The notes under the pieces were generated by a model. That model did not search any database, was not told the DNA's origin, and worked only from the letters and a program-made list of their open reading frames with translations. DNA of 64,000 bases from a virus. Location of the stretch: IMG/VR virus record IMGVR_UViG_3300043786_001845, positions 1-64,000 of that record, one strand, 5' to 3'. The position numbers and the translations under genes are program-made. This document shows positions 16,417 to 24,736 of the stretch, piece after piece (the first letter of the stretch is position 1; the number at the start of each line of letters is the position of its first letter).

Positions 16417-17126
16417 GACGCTGCCCCTGCTGTCGGGACCGAGCTCTCCCACCTGGCCCGCAGCTGGAAGTTGTTGAACGCCTCGGCCACCAGCTGGTCG
16501 GCGAAGTCGCCGGTGAATAGCAAACTGTCCTCCACGAAGGACTCCGGCTTGCACAGCATGTTCACGGAGAGCAGCACGATCAGCTGCCTGAGTATCTCAG
16601 CCGAGACGATGTCCTTCCAGTGCGGCTGGTCCCAGACCGCCTCCGCGGCGGAGACCGCGTCGCGGAGCATCTGAGACGGGCGGGACGTCTTCCCGACGAG
16701 CCCGCTCTCCACGTCCACCGCGATGCACCACTCGTCCTCCCCCCAGGGAGGAGTCACCAGGGGGCCGTCCTCTCCCCGCAGGTAGAGACCGCGGCCGGCC
16801 AGGACGCTGTCCGCATTCGCCCTCATGAAGTTCTCGTCACACACGATCGCCGTGAAGTAGGGCCGCGTTTCACGACAGACGCGGATGAAGTTGCCGAAAT
16901 AGGTGATGGCGCTCTGGAGGGCCGAACGCTCGTTCTCTGGATCAGAAAGCGAGCGGAGCACGACGGAGATGCCGCGCACGCCGACCGTGGCGATGGCCTC
17001 CGCCATGTCGACCAGAAACGAATTGTCGAGTGACTTGACACTCTCGAACGAGACGAACATGGTCACCCACTCCGGGATGACGAGCCCCGGTGGATGCCTC
17101 CCAAAGAGTCCTACTTGTTGCGACAT
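16413..17126 (-). CDS. Unknown first gene of the E1-E2-JAB operon
   Basis: 237 residues from ATG 17126, which has a strong GGAGGAAA upstream; a longer ORF to 17180 lacks one. No known domain was recognised. Predicted strands (GISVVLRSL, YFTAIVCDE, EWCIAVDVE) alternate with helices, giving an alpha/beta impression, then a helical C-terminus (DAVSAAEAVWD, AEILRQLIVLLSVNML). Its stop overlaps the E2-like start, so it belongs to the same translational unit. It could be a substrate, adaptor or toxin-like partner; no evidence decides. Confidence 0.6.
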   Translation of the reverse strand: MSQQVGLFGRHPPGLVIPEWVTMFVSFESVKSLDNSFLVDMAEAIATVGVRGISVVLRSLSDPENERSALQSAITYFGNFIRVCRETRPYFTAIVCDENFMRANADSVLAGRGLYLRGEDGPLVTPPWGEDEWCIAVDVESGLVGKTSRPSQMLRDAVSAAEAVWDQPHWKDIVSAEILRQLIVLLSVNMLCKPESFVEDSLLFTGDFADQLVAEAFNNFQLRARWESSVPTAGAAS

Positions 17127-17148
17127 GTGAGGTTTCCTCCAATACAGA

Positions 17149-17171
17149 CCCGTTTCCGAACTGGAAACGGG
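17149..17171. promoter_or_regulatory. Inverted repeat in leader of the E1-E2-JAB operon
   Basis: CCCGTTTCC and GGAAACGGG (9 bp, 5-base loop) lie 22 bases upstream of the first ATG of the operon, inside the 69-base gap after the exonuclease gene. No T-run follows. It could attenuate read-through or act as an operator. Confidence 0.5.
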
Positions 17172-17195
17172 CGCTATCACAGAGATAATATAAAG

Positions 17196-18038
17196 CTAAG
17201 TCGGAGCTTTGAATTGGGACCGCTCGACGATGTTCTGGAGCCACCGCCACTGGGGGTCCGTCGGAGAGAGGTGGCCGTCCTTCTTCAGCTTGTCGACCAT
17301 CTGCTGCACGAAGTCCCCTTCCTTGCTACCACTCTTTGCCACGAGGACAGCCTGCCCGAGGACCGCTCGGACCTCCGCCTGGTCTCGCTCGCCCTCCGTA
17401 GGCGGCAGGACTGGGGGCTGAGGGGTTACGCCGAGGGCGCGGAGCGCGAAGAAGACCGTCGCGCAGGCGCGCACGTCAGCCAGGGCGTCATGCGCGCCGG
17501 AGAAGTCACTCCCGGCGAGATGGCGGTGGGCCTCGGTCAGGGTGGGCCTCTTGTACCCGCTCCCCCCGTTCACCTTGGGAAGCCGGCAGACCTCCACGGA
17601 GGAGACCATCGTGTCATAAGCCGGGAGCTCGAGGAAGTAGTCAGCGGCTGCCTTTTGTCCGAGCTCGAGGAACATCCGCCGCAGGACGCGGATGTCGAAT
17701 CCGAGATTGTGTCCGACGAGGACGCACCCCTTGCTCGCCCCGACGGCGAGTAGCAGCTCTCGTACCTTGTCGGGTGCGATGCCCCGGGCGCGGTGCTCTC
17801 GGGAGATGCCGTGTATCCCAGCCGACTCCGTCGTGACGTCCGGCCAGCCAGGGAGCGGGGCGACGATCGCCGACGCGGCGGTGATCTCCCGGCCGCGCTC
17901 GTCGTAAGTCGCGAACGCCACCTGGATGGGGCGGGGCTGACGCGGGTCCGTCTCGGCGGCGCCGGAGACCCAGAGCCGGTCGGTCTCCGTGTCGGCAAAG
18001 AGGTACTTCATTGGGACTTCTGCTGTTGGTTGGGTCAT
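17196..18038 (-). CDS. DnaQ-like 3'-5' exonuclease (DEDDh)
   Basis: 280 residues. Exo motifs in order: FADTETD (Asp/Glu pair near residue 15), VGHNLGFDIRVL (second Asp near 115), and GAHDALADVRA (His and Asp near 184-189), giving DEDDh. The spacing matches proofreading epsilon or RNase T type exonucleases. A C-terminal 70-residue tail (VDKLKKDGHLSPTDPQWRWL) is not part of the nuclease fold. A polymerase was not seen in the window. GAGAGAG precedes ATG 18038; ATG 18011 is an alternative. Confidence 0.88.
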   Translation of the reverse strand: MTQPTAEVPMKYLFADTETDRLWVSGAAETDPRQPRPIQVAFATYDERGREITAASAIVAPLPGWPDVTTESAGIHGISREHRARGIAPDKVRELLLAVGASKGCVLVGHNLGFDIRVLRRMFLELGQKAAADYFLELPAYDTMVSSVEVCRLPKVNGGSGYKRPTLTEAHRHLAGSDFSGAHDALADVRACATVFFALRALGVTPQPPVLPPTEGERDQAEVRAVLGQAVLVAKSGSKEGDFVQQMVDKLKKDGHLSPTDPQWRWLQNIVERSQFKAPT

Positions 18039-18047
18039 GTGACTCTC

Positions 18048-18550
18048 TCAGGTGATTTTTCGGAGGCGGAGCGGGCGCTGACCAGAGCCGCTGTGCCGGT
18101 GGAACACGAACTCCCCGATCCGGGCGGTCCGCTTCATCTTGCCCGCCCAGCCGGGTGGCCCCTTGTAGTCGAGCTTCTTGCGCAGCTTCGGGGTCCAGAA
18201 GTGGGTGGCGCCCCCGGTGGGGTCCGGGATGCGACCCGCGTAGACCAAGGCACCAAAGGCCTGGATGCGGCGGTGTTCGTGGGCATCCTTCTTCTTCGGG
18301 GCGCTGGCGTGCTGGGGGGAAATTGCCCCTTCTGGTGCGTGACGGCGCAGACCGTCCGCGGGTAGACCGGGCTCCTGGTCCGGTTCATGATGGCGTACAT
18401 GACCGCGGCAACCTCCGCCATGGGCCGCCCCCGCGCCTCAATCCAGGCGGCCCTGGTGAGGCACCCGAGCTCAGACTTGGACGCCTGCGCGCATTGTGAA
18501 ACGACGATGCCGATCAGCATCGCGACGATCATCTTTGTGTGCTTTTTCAT
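18048..18550 (-). CDS. SleB-type cell-wall hydrolase interrupted by a -1 frameshift
   Basis: The first frame starts at ATG 18550 (SD GAGGAA) with a signal peptide (MKKHTKMIVAMLIGIVVS), then LGCLTRAAWIEARGRPM with the family's catalytic Glu, and VYPRTVCAVTHQKGQF. The rest of the fold (AFGALVYAGRIPDPTGGATHF, ARIGEFVFHR) continues in the -1 frame down to 18048. The switch is at six C residues (18314-18319). Slipping back one base there restores a 167-residue protein. Either a programmed -1 shift, a real inactivating deletion or a homopolymer error. The protein would cleave peptidoglycan after export. Confidence 0.7.
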
Positions 18551-18655
18551 ACAGTTCCTCAGTGATGAGGACCGCGCCGTCGTGGAGACTGTCAAGGTCC
18601 GGCGCGGTCGGTGGTCAGTGGTTGTGTCGCGAGTGCGCGATTGCTCCTTCGGATG

Positions 18656-18683
18656 ATAGAAAAGCCGCCCTCGTTGGGCGGGT
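18656..18683 (-). terminator. Terminator-like hairpin
   Basis: On the minus strand CCGCCC-AACGA-GGGCGG is followed by CTTTTCT. It lies directly after the stop of the 182-residue gene and would end the RNA polymerase gene transcript. Confidence 0.7.
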
Positions 18684-18689
18684 CGCCGC

Positions 18690-19238
18690 TCAATTCGGTA
18701 GCGGGTCCTCGATCAACTCACCATCCTGGTTGTAAAGCTCATCCAGCGTGTAATGCACGATATGCGTACAATCCTGCTTGGTAATCTTGGTAAAGGCCAG
18801 TTCCACACCGTCGTCGCCATCGGGATCTGCCTTGGCGTAGTCATCGACCAGCGAGAGCGGGATGAGTACGAATCGGCCAACACCGTTGTAGTCGCCACCG
18901 ATATAGAGCGGATCGTACTCGACACGAATGTGGACTTGCCGCTCAGCCAGCACATCACGAGCATGCCTGTCGATGGCCGTCCAGTCGGATTCCTTGCATT
19001 CGTAGTCCTGGATGAAGCGCGCAATAGCTTGGCGTTTCTCCCCTTCGGTCAGACCCATTTCGTCGCCGTTATCAACATCAGACGACGACCAGAAAGCCGG
19101 CGAGCCAAAGTTTTCGAATTCGCGCAGTGCCTTTTCGAGCACGGTCCTTTCTGGATCGGGCAGATGGGGCATGGCGGCCATACAGGCATTCAGCAGATCC
19201 TCGACGGAGGAGGACTGCGGCATGAAGTTGAAGTTCAT
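18690..19238 (-). CDS. Hypothetical protein in repeat-bounded segment
   Basis: 182 residues with a strong SD (AAAAAGGAGCAG). No family recognised; acidic, with DPDGDDGVELAF and EDPLPN at the end. Codon use is less GC-biased than in neighbouring genes. Its last codons (LIEDPLPN) coincide with a 22-base repeat also present at the end of the RNAP exon (LTEDPLPKM), suggesting the gene came in with an insertion. A role cannot be proposed. Confidence 0.6.
   Translation of the reverse strand: MNFNFMPQSSSVEDLLNACMAAMPHLPDPERTVLEKALREFENFGSPAFWSSSDVDNGDEMGLTEGEKRQAIARFIQDYECKESDWTAIDRHARDVLAERQVHIRVEYDPLYIGGDYNGVGRFVLIPLSLVDDYAKADPDGDDGVELAFTKITKQDCTHIVHYTLDELYNQDGELIEDPLPN
18694..18715. repeat. 22-bp imperfect direct repeat, left copy
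   Basis: TTCGG-AGCGGGTCCTCG-TCA matches 19556-19577 with two mismatches. The two copies bound a segment of about 860 bases with lower GC than its surroundings. Confidence 0.65.
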
Positions 19239-19318
19239 TTACTCACTGCTCCTTTTTGAAAATGAAGGAGGAGTCCTGACCCGGAGGGGCTAAAGACCCC
19301 TCGTGGGTGGTTAAATTC

Positions 19319-19555
19319 TTAGTGACTATTACAGGAACCTTTGCGCTTGTGCTCCATCCACTCAGCAAATCCGAGCTTGGTGTTACCCTCGCTCACTTGG
19401 AACTGCCAATCCTTGATTGCCACATAGACAGCGTTACCGTCTGCGCAAGCATCGCAGATCAAGCCAACACTAGTCTGGACGCCGTTTTCGATGTCAGATC
19501 GTCCGCCGTAGTGCGGGCAAACAAACTGGTCATCAACTGCCAGGTTGGCTACATC
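19319..19555 (-). pseudogene. Orphan coding frame with paired cysteines, no start codon
   Basis: 78 codons read as plausible protein (VDDQFVCPHYGGRSD, LICDACADG, KDWQFQVSEG, GFAEWMEHKR) up to a TAA at 19319. CPHYGG and CDAC could be half of a small zinc-binding fold. No ATG or GTG start lies at its beginning, and its upstream part collides with the end of the RNAP exon. It looks like a gene truncated when the 860-base segment joined the RNAP gene. Confidence 0.45.
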
Positions 19556-22247
19556 TTCGGCAGCGGGTCCTCGGTCAGGACCGAGACGCCAAGCGCGTGG
19601 TCCTTGTCCAATTTCATAGCCCCGTTGAGGCCCGAGCCGCACCGACTGACGTACATCGTCCGCGGGTCGAACACCCGGTACGCCTCCGCCAGATCTCGGT
19701 CGAGCAATGGGACTAGGGAGAGCACGTCTCCGTCGTAGTCGCCACCCATGAGTTTGAGAACGCCGTTGTGGATGCTCATAGTCAGGTCGCGCATATCCCG
19801 TTTGACGTCGGTGATGCGCACCCGGAGGATCGAACCGTAATTGCAATATTGTTCACGCAGTCTTCGCTAGAGACGCGCCGCCCTCGGATCCTCTGCCGAG
19901 AGCCGCCCGCCGATTTCCGGCGGGGACAGACTATATCTTCTCCGGACGGACCGGAGCTCCGCGCTTGGGGGCCGCTTGGCCCCTACTCTACTCGGTTCGC
20001 CTTCCGGCGCCTTTCGATAGTCGTTGAACCTTCGCCTCGATGAGGACGCTCGGCTGCTGATTACCCAATCCCCCGCTTTCTCGAACCGTCACGCTCGCCC
20101 TCGCGGGCCACGTTGTGGTAGAGGAGGCTTCAGGGCGTCCCAGCAATTCACGGAGTTTTACGACGACCAATTTTCTTTCCGGCAGCCCTGCCGAAATACA
20201 GTGTAGTGATGTCTGGACGGTATGTGCAGTTCTTGAACTTGCAGAATATCGTGCGCCAACCGAGACGCAGCCCGTTTTCCTGGATGATGTCCAAGTAGGC
20301 TTTTCCGTCTCGTATCTCGGTACAGATCTTGTGGATCTGGGCGTCGGTCAAGCGCTGATTGGAGGTCGGCCTGAGACCCAGCTTGACCGCGTGCTGCAAA
20401 TTTTCCGCAGCGGTTACCCATTCGAGATTCGAAGCGGCGTTGTTGGTCTTGACGCCGTCGATGTGGTTGACCTGCAAGTTCGGCTCGTAGTCCTCGCCCT
20501 TGAACACCTTGGCGAGGACGATGTGCAGCGTGTAGTTGACGCCGCCCACCTCGAAGCGGATGTAGCCGTTCACGGTGGCCGGCGACCTGAGCTGCAGCAG
20601 ACGCTGGAACTTCAGGTTGCGCACGCGGCCGCTGGAGCTGAACTCGTAGTTCGCGAAGATCCTCGCTTCCTCGGGGAACAGGAGCGGGTCGAACCGTCTC
20701 CACTCCTCCAGGTCGCACTGCTCCGCGTCCTGCTCGCCCAGGCCCTCGTCGACGTACTTGCGAGTCTTCGACAGGCCGAGCTTGCTCAGGATCGAGTAGA
20801 GCTTCGTCGCCCTGTCGACACCCAGCTCTCGCGCGAGCTCCTTGACATTGCTGCCGTCGTAGTTGTCGCGCAGGAACTGGCAACGCTCCTCCGTCCAGAA
20901 GCGCTCGCGCCCCGTGCCGCGGCCCTGCACCAGGCCCAGCTCGGAGCACTTCCGGGTGACGACCTTGCGGTCGACCCCCAGCGCGTCAGCGAGCTCCTGG
21001 CGGCTCATGCTGTCGTGGTTGGCGACCAGGAAGTCCACATTGTCCTTCGTCCATTTCACTGCTAACTGTAAATCGGGCATAAAGCTAACCTTCGAGTGTG
21101 TGAGAACAATCGAATGTTAGTGCTTGAGGCTTGAAAGTTCGGGAATCGTCGGGTTCCGATTCAATAAACACGGCAGGCCGCCGCTCTCGCTGCGCTTGAT
21201 CATTTCCTTCATGGCCTGGTACACGGATCGGTCGAACTTCGTCTGAGCGCGACTCCACACCGCGTTGGCCTCCCGCACGTCCACGCCGCGCAGCCGGCTG
21301 ATCAGATTCGTCAGCTGGAAGCGATACAGCTCCAGGAACGCCAGGTATGGAATCTCGACCTCGTCCTGCTCGTGGCCCGGACGCAGCGGGACGATGACGC
21401 AGCGAGACGAGAAGTTCACGCGGACGCCGAGGAGGCTGCTGCGCAGGTAACCACCCTTCCCGGAGAGGACGTGAAGGACGTGCTCGAAGACCTCGTTGGC
21501 CCGCTCCTGGATACGCCAGAGGACGCTGTTGATGTTCGCCTCGGTGCGCTCCGCGTCGCTGTACTCGTCGAGAGCCTGGACATTCGCCACCAGTAGGTTG
21601 AAGACGTTGTTGACCTCGTCGAAGATCAGCTGGCGGTCGACCACCAGGGCCGGCCTCAGGATGTGGCTGAACACCGGGATCTTGCTGGTGAGGAGCTTGT
21701 CGGCGTTCTCGCGGATGAGGGTGGCGTACTCGGAGACCCGTGGGTCCTGGCGGCCGCGCTTCTGCTCGTAGTGGTCGAGGACCTCTTCCCATCGCTGCTC
21801 GAAGCCGAGGATGCCGATTCCGTCGTACGGCCCGGCTGACTCGTCCTCGCGGGTGAGACCGTCCACCGTGAGGATCTTCTTCTGGTGGAGGATGCGGATC
21901 AGCTGGGAGGGGCCGACGACCTTGCCGACGTAGGTGAAGAACAGCGGGCTGAGGATCTTGTAACCGCCGAGGTCGACCCAGCCTCGCTTGCTGAACACGG
22001 TGTCGCGGCAGGTGACGACGGTGTCGCACTTCTGGCACGTCGTGCCCTCGTGGAATCGGCCCTCGACGGCGCCGCACTCGCACGCGTATTCCCGTCCCGA
22101 GCTGGGCATCCTCCCGAAGATCCGCTCGCTGAAGACGCCACCGTCCGAGAACTTCCCGCTCCTCTCGACGACTGGCGTGGGGTCGTCGACGACCCCGTCC
22201 TCTCGGAACCCATCATCCAAATTGATCAGACTCACAAACACTTCCAT
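19549..22247 (-). CDS. RNA polymerase beta-prime subunit, N-terminal part, split by a group I intron
   Basis: Exon 1 runs from ATG 22247 (SD AGAGGAGAG) to about 21145, exon 2 from about 19843 to the stop at 19549; joined they give 465 residues. Recognisable parts: FSERIFGR and a zinc site (Cys56, 58, 71, 74); GGYLRSSLLGVRVNFSSRCV (switch/rudder region); LLNRNPTI; and in exon 2 GGDYDGD (Asp403, 405, 407), the metal-binding catalytic triad. The C-terminal half is a separate gene at 27119-28387. Split, virus-encoded beta-prime chains are known from phiKZ-like phages and transcribe phage genes independently of the host. Without splicing exon 1 ends prematurely, before the catalytic site. Confidence 0.85.
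19556..19577. repeat. 22-bp imperfect direct repeat, right copy
   Basis: Counterpart of 18694-18715. It overlaps the last codons of RNAP exon 2, so the present stop (PLPKM) may differ from the ancestral one (PLPN). Confidence 0.65.
19844..21144 (-). mobile_element. Group I intron with HNH endonuclease in RNAP beta-prime gene
   Basis: About 1.3 kb between two exons that join in frame as NRNPT-I-NYGSILRV. The 3' 300 bases hold the group I core in order on the minus strand: AATTGCTGGGA (P), AATCAGCAGCC (Q), GTTCAACGACTATCG (R, near 20030-20015) and AAGATATAGTCTG (S, near 19938-19926); GACTAT and ATAGTC can pair as P7. Choosing exon 1 ending in T and the intron ending in G gives these limits; they are certain to within a base or two. 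The order and sequence resemble phage subgroup IA2 introns such as T4 td. Confidence 0.85.
20148..21080 (-). CDS. Intron-encoded HNH homing endonuclease
   Basis: 310 residues. Two N-terminal helix-turn-helix repeats (SRQELADALGVDRKVVTRKC and VKELARELGVD) can read DNA. A NUMOD4-like part (FPEEARIFANYEFSSSGRVR) precedes the HNH core LQVNHIDGVKTNNAASNLEW, which has the family's His, Asn and Asn/His residues. It would cut intronless RNAP alleles and spread the intron. It lies entirely inside the intron, start ATG 21080 with AAGG upstream. Confidence 0.88.
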   Translation of the reverse strand: MPDLQLAVKWTKDNVDFLVANHDSMSRQELADALGVDRKVVTRKCSELGLVQGRGTGRERFWTEERCQFLRDNYDGSNVKELARELGVDRATKLYSILSKLGLSKTRKYVDEGLGEQDAEQCDLEEWRRFDPLLFPEEARIFANYEFSSSGRVRNLKFQRLLQLRSPATVNGYIRFEVGGVNYTLHIVLAKVFKGEDYEPNLQVNHIDGVKTNNAASNLEWVTAAENLQHAVKLGLRPTSNQRLTDAQIHKICTEIRDGKAYLDIIQENGLRLGWRTIFCKFKNCTYRPDITTLYFGRAAGKKIGRRKTP

Positions 22248-22402
22248 CTCTCCTCTAATACATCCAGGATCTGGATAAAATATCGTTCACGATATTTACT
22301 AAATTAAATTTAGTCTAATATCATAGTAATAGTAGTCTCACCTTTTCCTTTACGGAGAAGGTTCTTTCAACTTCATGATATATCACTCTAAAGGAATATC
22401 AA
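22248..22402. promoter_or_regulatory. AT-rich divergent promoter region
   Basis: 155 bases between the RNAP gene (minus) and the kinase-like gene (plus), strikingly AT-rich in a GC-rich genome. It contains two inverted repeats on its left side: AAATATCG-TTCA-CGATATTT and ACTAAATT-A-AATTTAGT, and a CCTTTTCC/GGAGAAGG pair. These are plausible operators or phage promoter elements for both directions; no consensus was assigned. Confidence 0.5.
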
Positions 22403-23644
22403 ATGGAGAAGCTAATAGTGGCGTTCGCGGGCCCGAGCGGTGCCGGAAAATCGGAGCTCGCCAACTTGCTCCTCAAGGCACACCCCGAGGTCTGCACGCG
22501 GTGGAGGCAGTTCACGACGCGAGCGCGCCGCCACCTCCAGGAAGAGTACGTCTTCCTGGATGACGCACGATACGAGGCCATCGCGGATCTGCTCACCTGC
22601 CGGACGCACTTCGGCGGCAACAACTACGGGACCCTCCCTGAGGAGGTAGGTGCGGAAGCAGTCGTGCTGACCATCGTCGACGTCGCGGGGCTGAGCGACC
22701 TCCGAGAAGACGTGGCGCGGCACAACACCGATCTCGACGAGACCGGCCGCGGGAAATTCGGCTCGAGCCCGGTCCGCCTCCTGCAGGTCCTCGTCCACTA
22801 CGACGTAAACGACGACAGTATCGAGCGCCGCGGTCGCAAGTCTCGCGGCACCGAGAGCATCCAGAAGGAGCTCGAGAGGCTACTCCGCCTCTTCCAGTGG
22901 GACGACTCTGTGGACACGACGTCGGCGTGGCCCGATCCGGCCCACTTCTTCCAGACAGTCATCGAGCCGGCAATTTCAGCGCGCTCGCGGCAGTCTGTGG
23001 CCTCGGGCATCTGGAAGCTCGTGTCGGAAATCGAGGAGAGTCAGCTGGATACGGTCTCCGACGCCAACCTCGTCGCCGCTCAAAAACTGCTCCAGCAGGC
23101 AACCGCTCTCCTGCTTCCCACCCCCACCCCCTCCAGCGACGCGCGGGACGCCGACATGGTGGACTCCATCCTGAGCCACACCGACATGGGGGGCGACGCC
23201 CACAGCGGGGAGCTGGAAGTGACGACGGAATACCTCAATGACCGGGTGACTGATCCGCTACAGTCTGAGAGCGGGCCGACCGATGACAAGGCGACGGAAT
23301 CGCCACAGTCTGATGGCGAGACCCCTAGCGACGAAGACTCGGCAGCTCGGCCGCCGGAGATTTCCGACCTCATCACCGCCAGTTTCGAGCCGTGGCTTCT
23401 GGAGAACGGGATCGGGGCCAAGGCGTTCAATTCCATAGAGGCATTCACCGCCGCCATCCTCGACTTTCTCGGTGATGCGTCTGTCCGCGTGAAAGAGAGC
23501 GATCTGTCCGTCACCCGCAGCATGGAAGAGAGCGATAGTGGCCCGGTTGTCCGCTTCTGCGGCATCTTCGATTCCGGTGCGAGCTTCGAGATCGTCTACA
23601 GCGATCGCCTCCGGCGGATCGTCGGTATCATGGGCGAGGGTTGA
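22403..23644 (+). CDS. Guanylate-kinase-like P-loop protein with long C-terminal region
   Basis: 413 residues. Residues 1-190 resemble guanylate kinase: Walker A GPSGAGKSELANLL at 10-23, then TRWRQFTTRARRH (the R-TTR nucleotide-binding segment), YVFLD, and IVDVAGL. The rest is acidic and low-complexity (TPTPSSDARD, SPQSDGETPSDED) with a small C-terminal domain (FEPWLLENGIGAKAFNS...FEIVYSDRLRRIVG). It may phosphorylate nucleotides or have lost that function. Starts 155 bases from the RNAP gene in the opposite direction. Confidence 0.65.
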   Translation: MEKLIVAFAGPSGAGKSELANLLLKAHPEVCTRWRQFTTRARRHLQEEYVFLDDARYEAIADLLTCRTHFGGNNYGTLPEEVGAEAVVLTIVDVAGLSDLREDVARHNTDLDETGRGKFGSSPVRLLQVLVHYDVNDDSIERRGRKSRGTESIQKELERLLRLFQWDDSVDTTSAWPDPAHFFQTVIEPAISARSRQSVASGIWKLVSEIEESQLDTVSDANLVAAQKLLQQATALLLPTPTPSSDARDADMVDSILSHTDMGGDAHSGELEVTTEYLNDRVTDPLQSESGPTDDKATESPQSDGETPSDEDSAARPPEISDLITASFEPWLLENGIGAKAFNSIEAFTAAILDFLGDASVRVKESDLSVTRSMEESDSGPVVRFCGIFDSGASFEIVYSDRLRRIVGIMGEG

Positions 23645-23647
23645 GCC

Positions 23648-23938
23648 ATGGAGGCATCCGACCGCAAGGTGCTGATAGAAGCACTGGCAGAGCACTCGTT
23701 TCTGGATCTCACGAACCCCGCGAATTCCATCAAGCTCCGTTCATTCATCAAGAACGGGTTCGACGGCCTGAACGACATGAGCAACCCGGAACTGCGCGAG
23801 TTGGCCGGGATCCTCAATCTGAGGACCCATCCGAAGTTGCCGCCTGCAATGTGCGCGGCGGTGCGCGCCGCCCTCGACGCGCCTCCCAGCCAGCGGCCCT
23901 CATGGCGGGAGAGATTCGTCCGCTGGCTGGCAGCGTGA
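23648..23938 (+). CDS. Small hypothetical protein
   Basis: 96 residues, beginning four bases after the kinase-like stop. Helical composition (KVLIEALAEHSFLDL, NPELRELAGILNLRTHPKL), no family recognised. Clear codon bias and close spacing support a real gene in the same operon. Confidence 0.55.
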   Translation: MEASDRKVLIEALAEHSFLDLTNPANSIKLRSFIKNGFDGLNDMSNPELRELAGILNLRTHPKLPPAMCAAVRAALDAPPSQRPSWRERFVRWLAA

Positions 23939-23949
23939 GACTCCCGGGG

Positions 23950-24705
23950 ATGAACTGGACGGCCGACGTCGACGTGCTCGCCGGCATCCAGATCACGGAG
24001 GTGGACATGGCCGATGCCGGGATGACGGTGATCCGCCAGGAGCGTCTCCTTGACCCGGCGGAGATAGCCAGGCTGGAGGCGCTCCCGAAGGCTGAGCGGG
24101 CGATCATGGTCGGTCGCCGTTCCAGAGACCCCGGATACGAGCGCCTGGGGGAGATGATCACCCAGGGGATTCGGAGGAGGGTCGAGAGCCTCCTCGACGC
24201 GAACGACATCGGGATCGACCGCCTGCTCTCCGTGAAGAGGGACGCGGTGTTCGTGACTGGGCCGTCCCCGGCCCGGGTCATCCTGCAGGACGGGACAGTG
24301 TTCAAAAAGAAGAACGGCTATACCGCGTTCGCCAGGCTCGGGCGCGTGGAAGTGTACGCGGTCCCGAAGCGCGGGGCCTTCGATCTGAAAGGGATCCCCG
24401 GAGAGAAGCGCGAGCTGCACCGCGAGAGCACAATGCGGATGGTGCTCGATGTGCTCGGGCTGCTCGAGCTCGGGCGCATCGACGAGGCGGCGGACACGCT
24501 GCGCCTCTTCCGAGAGGACTACGTGAGCCGCCGGTTGCCCGTGGCTTTCTACAGAGAGTTCAACGCCGACAGCGCCTTCGCCATGCGAGGCGGGAAGAAG
24601 GTGTTCCTTTTTGACGGCACCGGGGGCGACCTCGACCCGGCCGATCTCGAAATCTCGCACAACATCCATCACGTCATCGGGCCCCTCGTCAGGGCGCTCG
24701 CTTGA
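23950..24705 (+). CDS. Conserved-looking hypothetical protein
   Basis: About 251 residues from ATG 23950; GTG 23935 (overlapping the previous stop) and ATG 23902 are alternatives, none with a good SD. The central part is dense in conserved-looking motifs: TGPSPARVILQDGTVFKKKN, VEVYAVPKRGAFDLKGIPG, EKRELHRESTM and LPVAFYREFNADSAF. No catalytic signature was assigned. Located in the plus-strand block between the two halves of the RNAP beta-prime gene. Confidence 0.6.
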   Translation: MNWTADVDVLAGIQITEVDMADAGMTVIRQERLLDPAEIARLEALPKAERAIMVGRRSRDPGYERLGEMITQGIRRRVESLLDANDIGIDRLLSVKRDAVFVTGPSPARVILQDGTVFKKKNGYTAFARLGRVEVYAVPKRGAFDLKGIPGEKRELHRESTMRMVLDVLGLLELGRIDEAADTLRLFREDYVSRRLPVAFYREFNADSAFAMRGGKKVFLFDGTGGDLDPADLEISHNIHHVIGPLVRALA

Positions 24706-24736
24706 CACTTTGCACACTCCACTCTGAGAATTTCCA

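Noticed and set aside
11868-17126. A complete CBASS defence operon
   Set aside because: No cyclase (CD-NTase) or effector gene is present, and E1 and E2 are separate proteins, so calling it CBASS is not supported.
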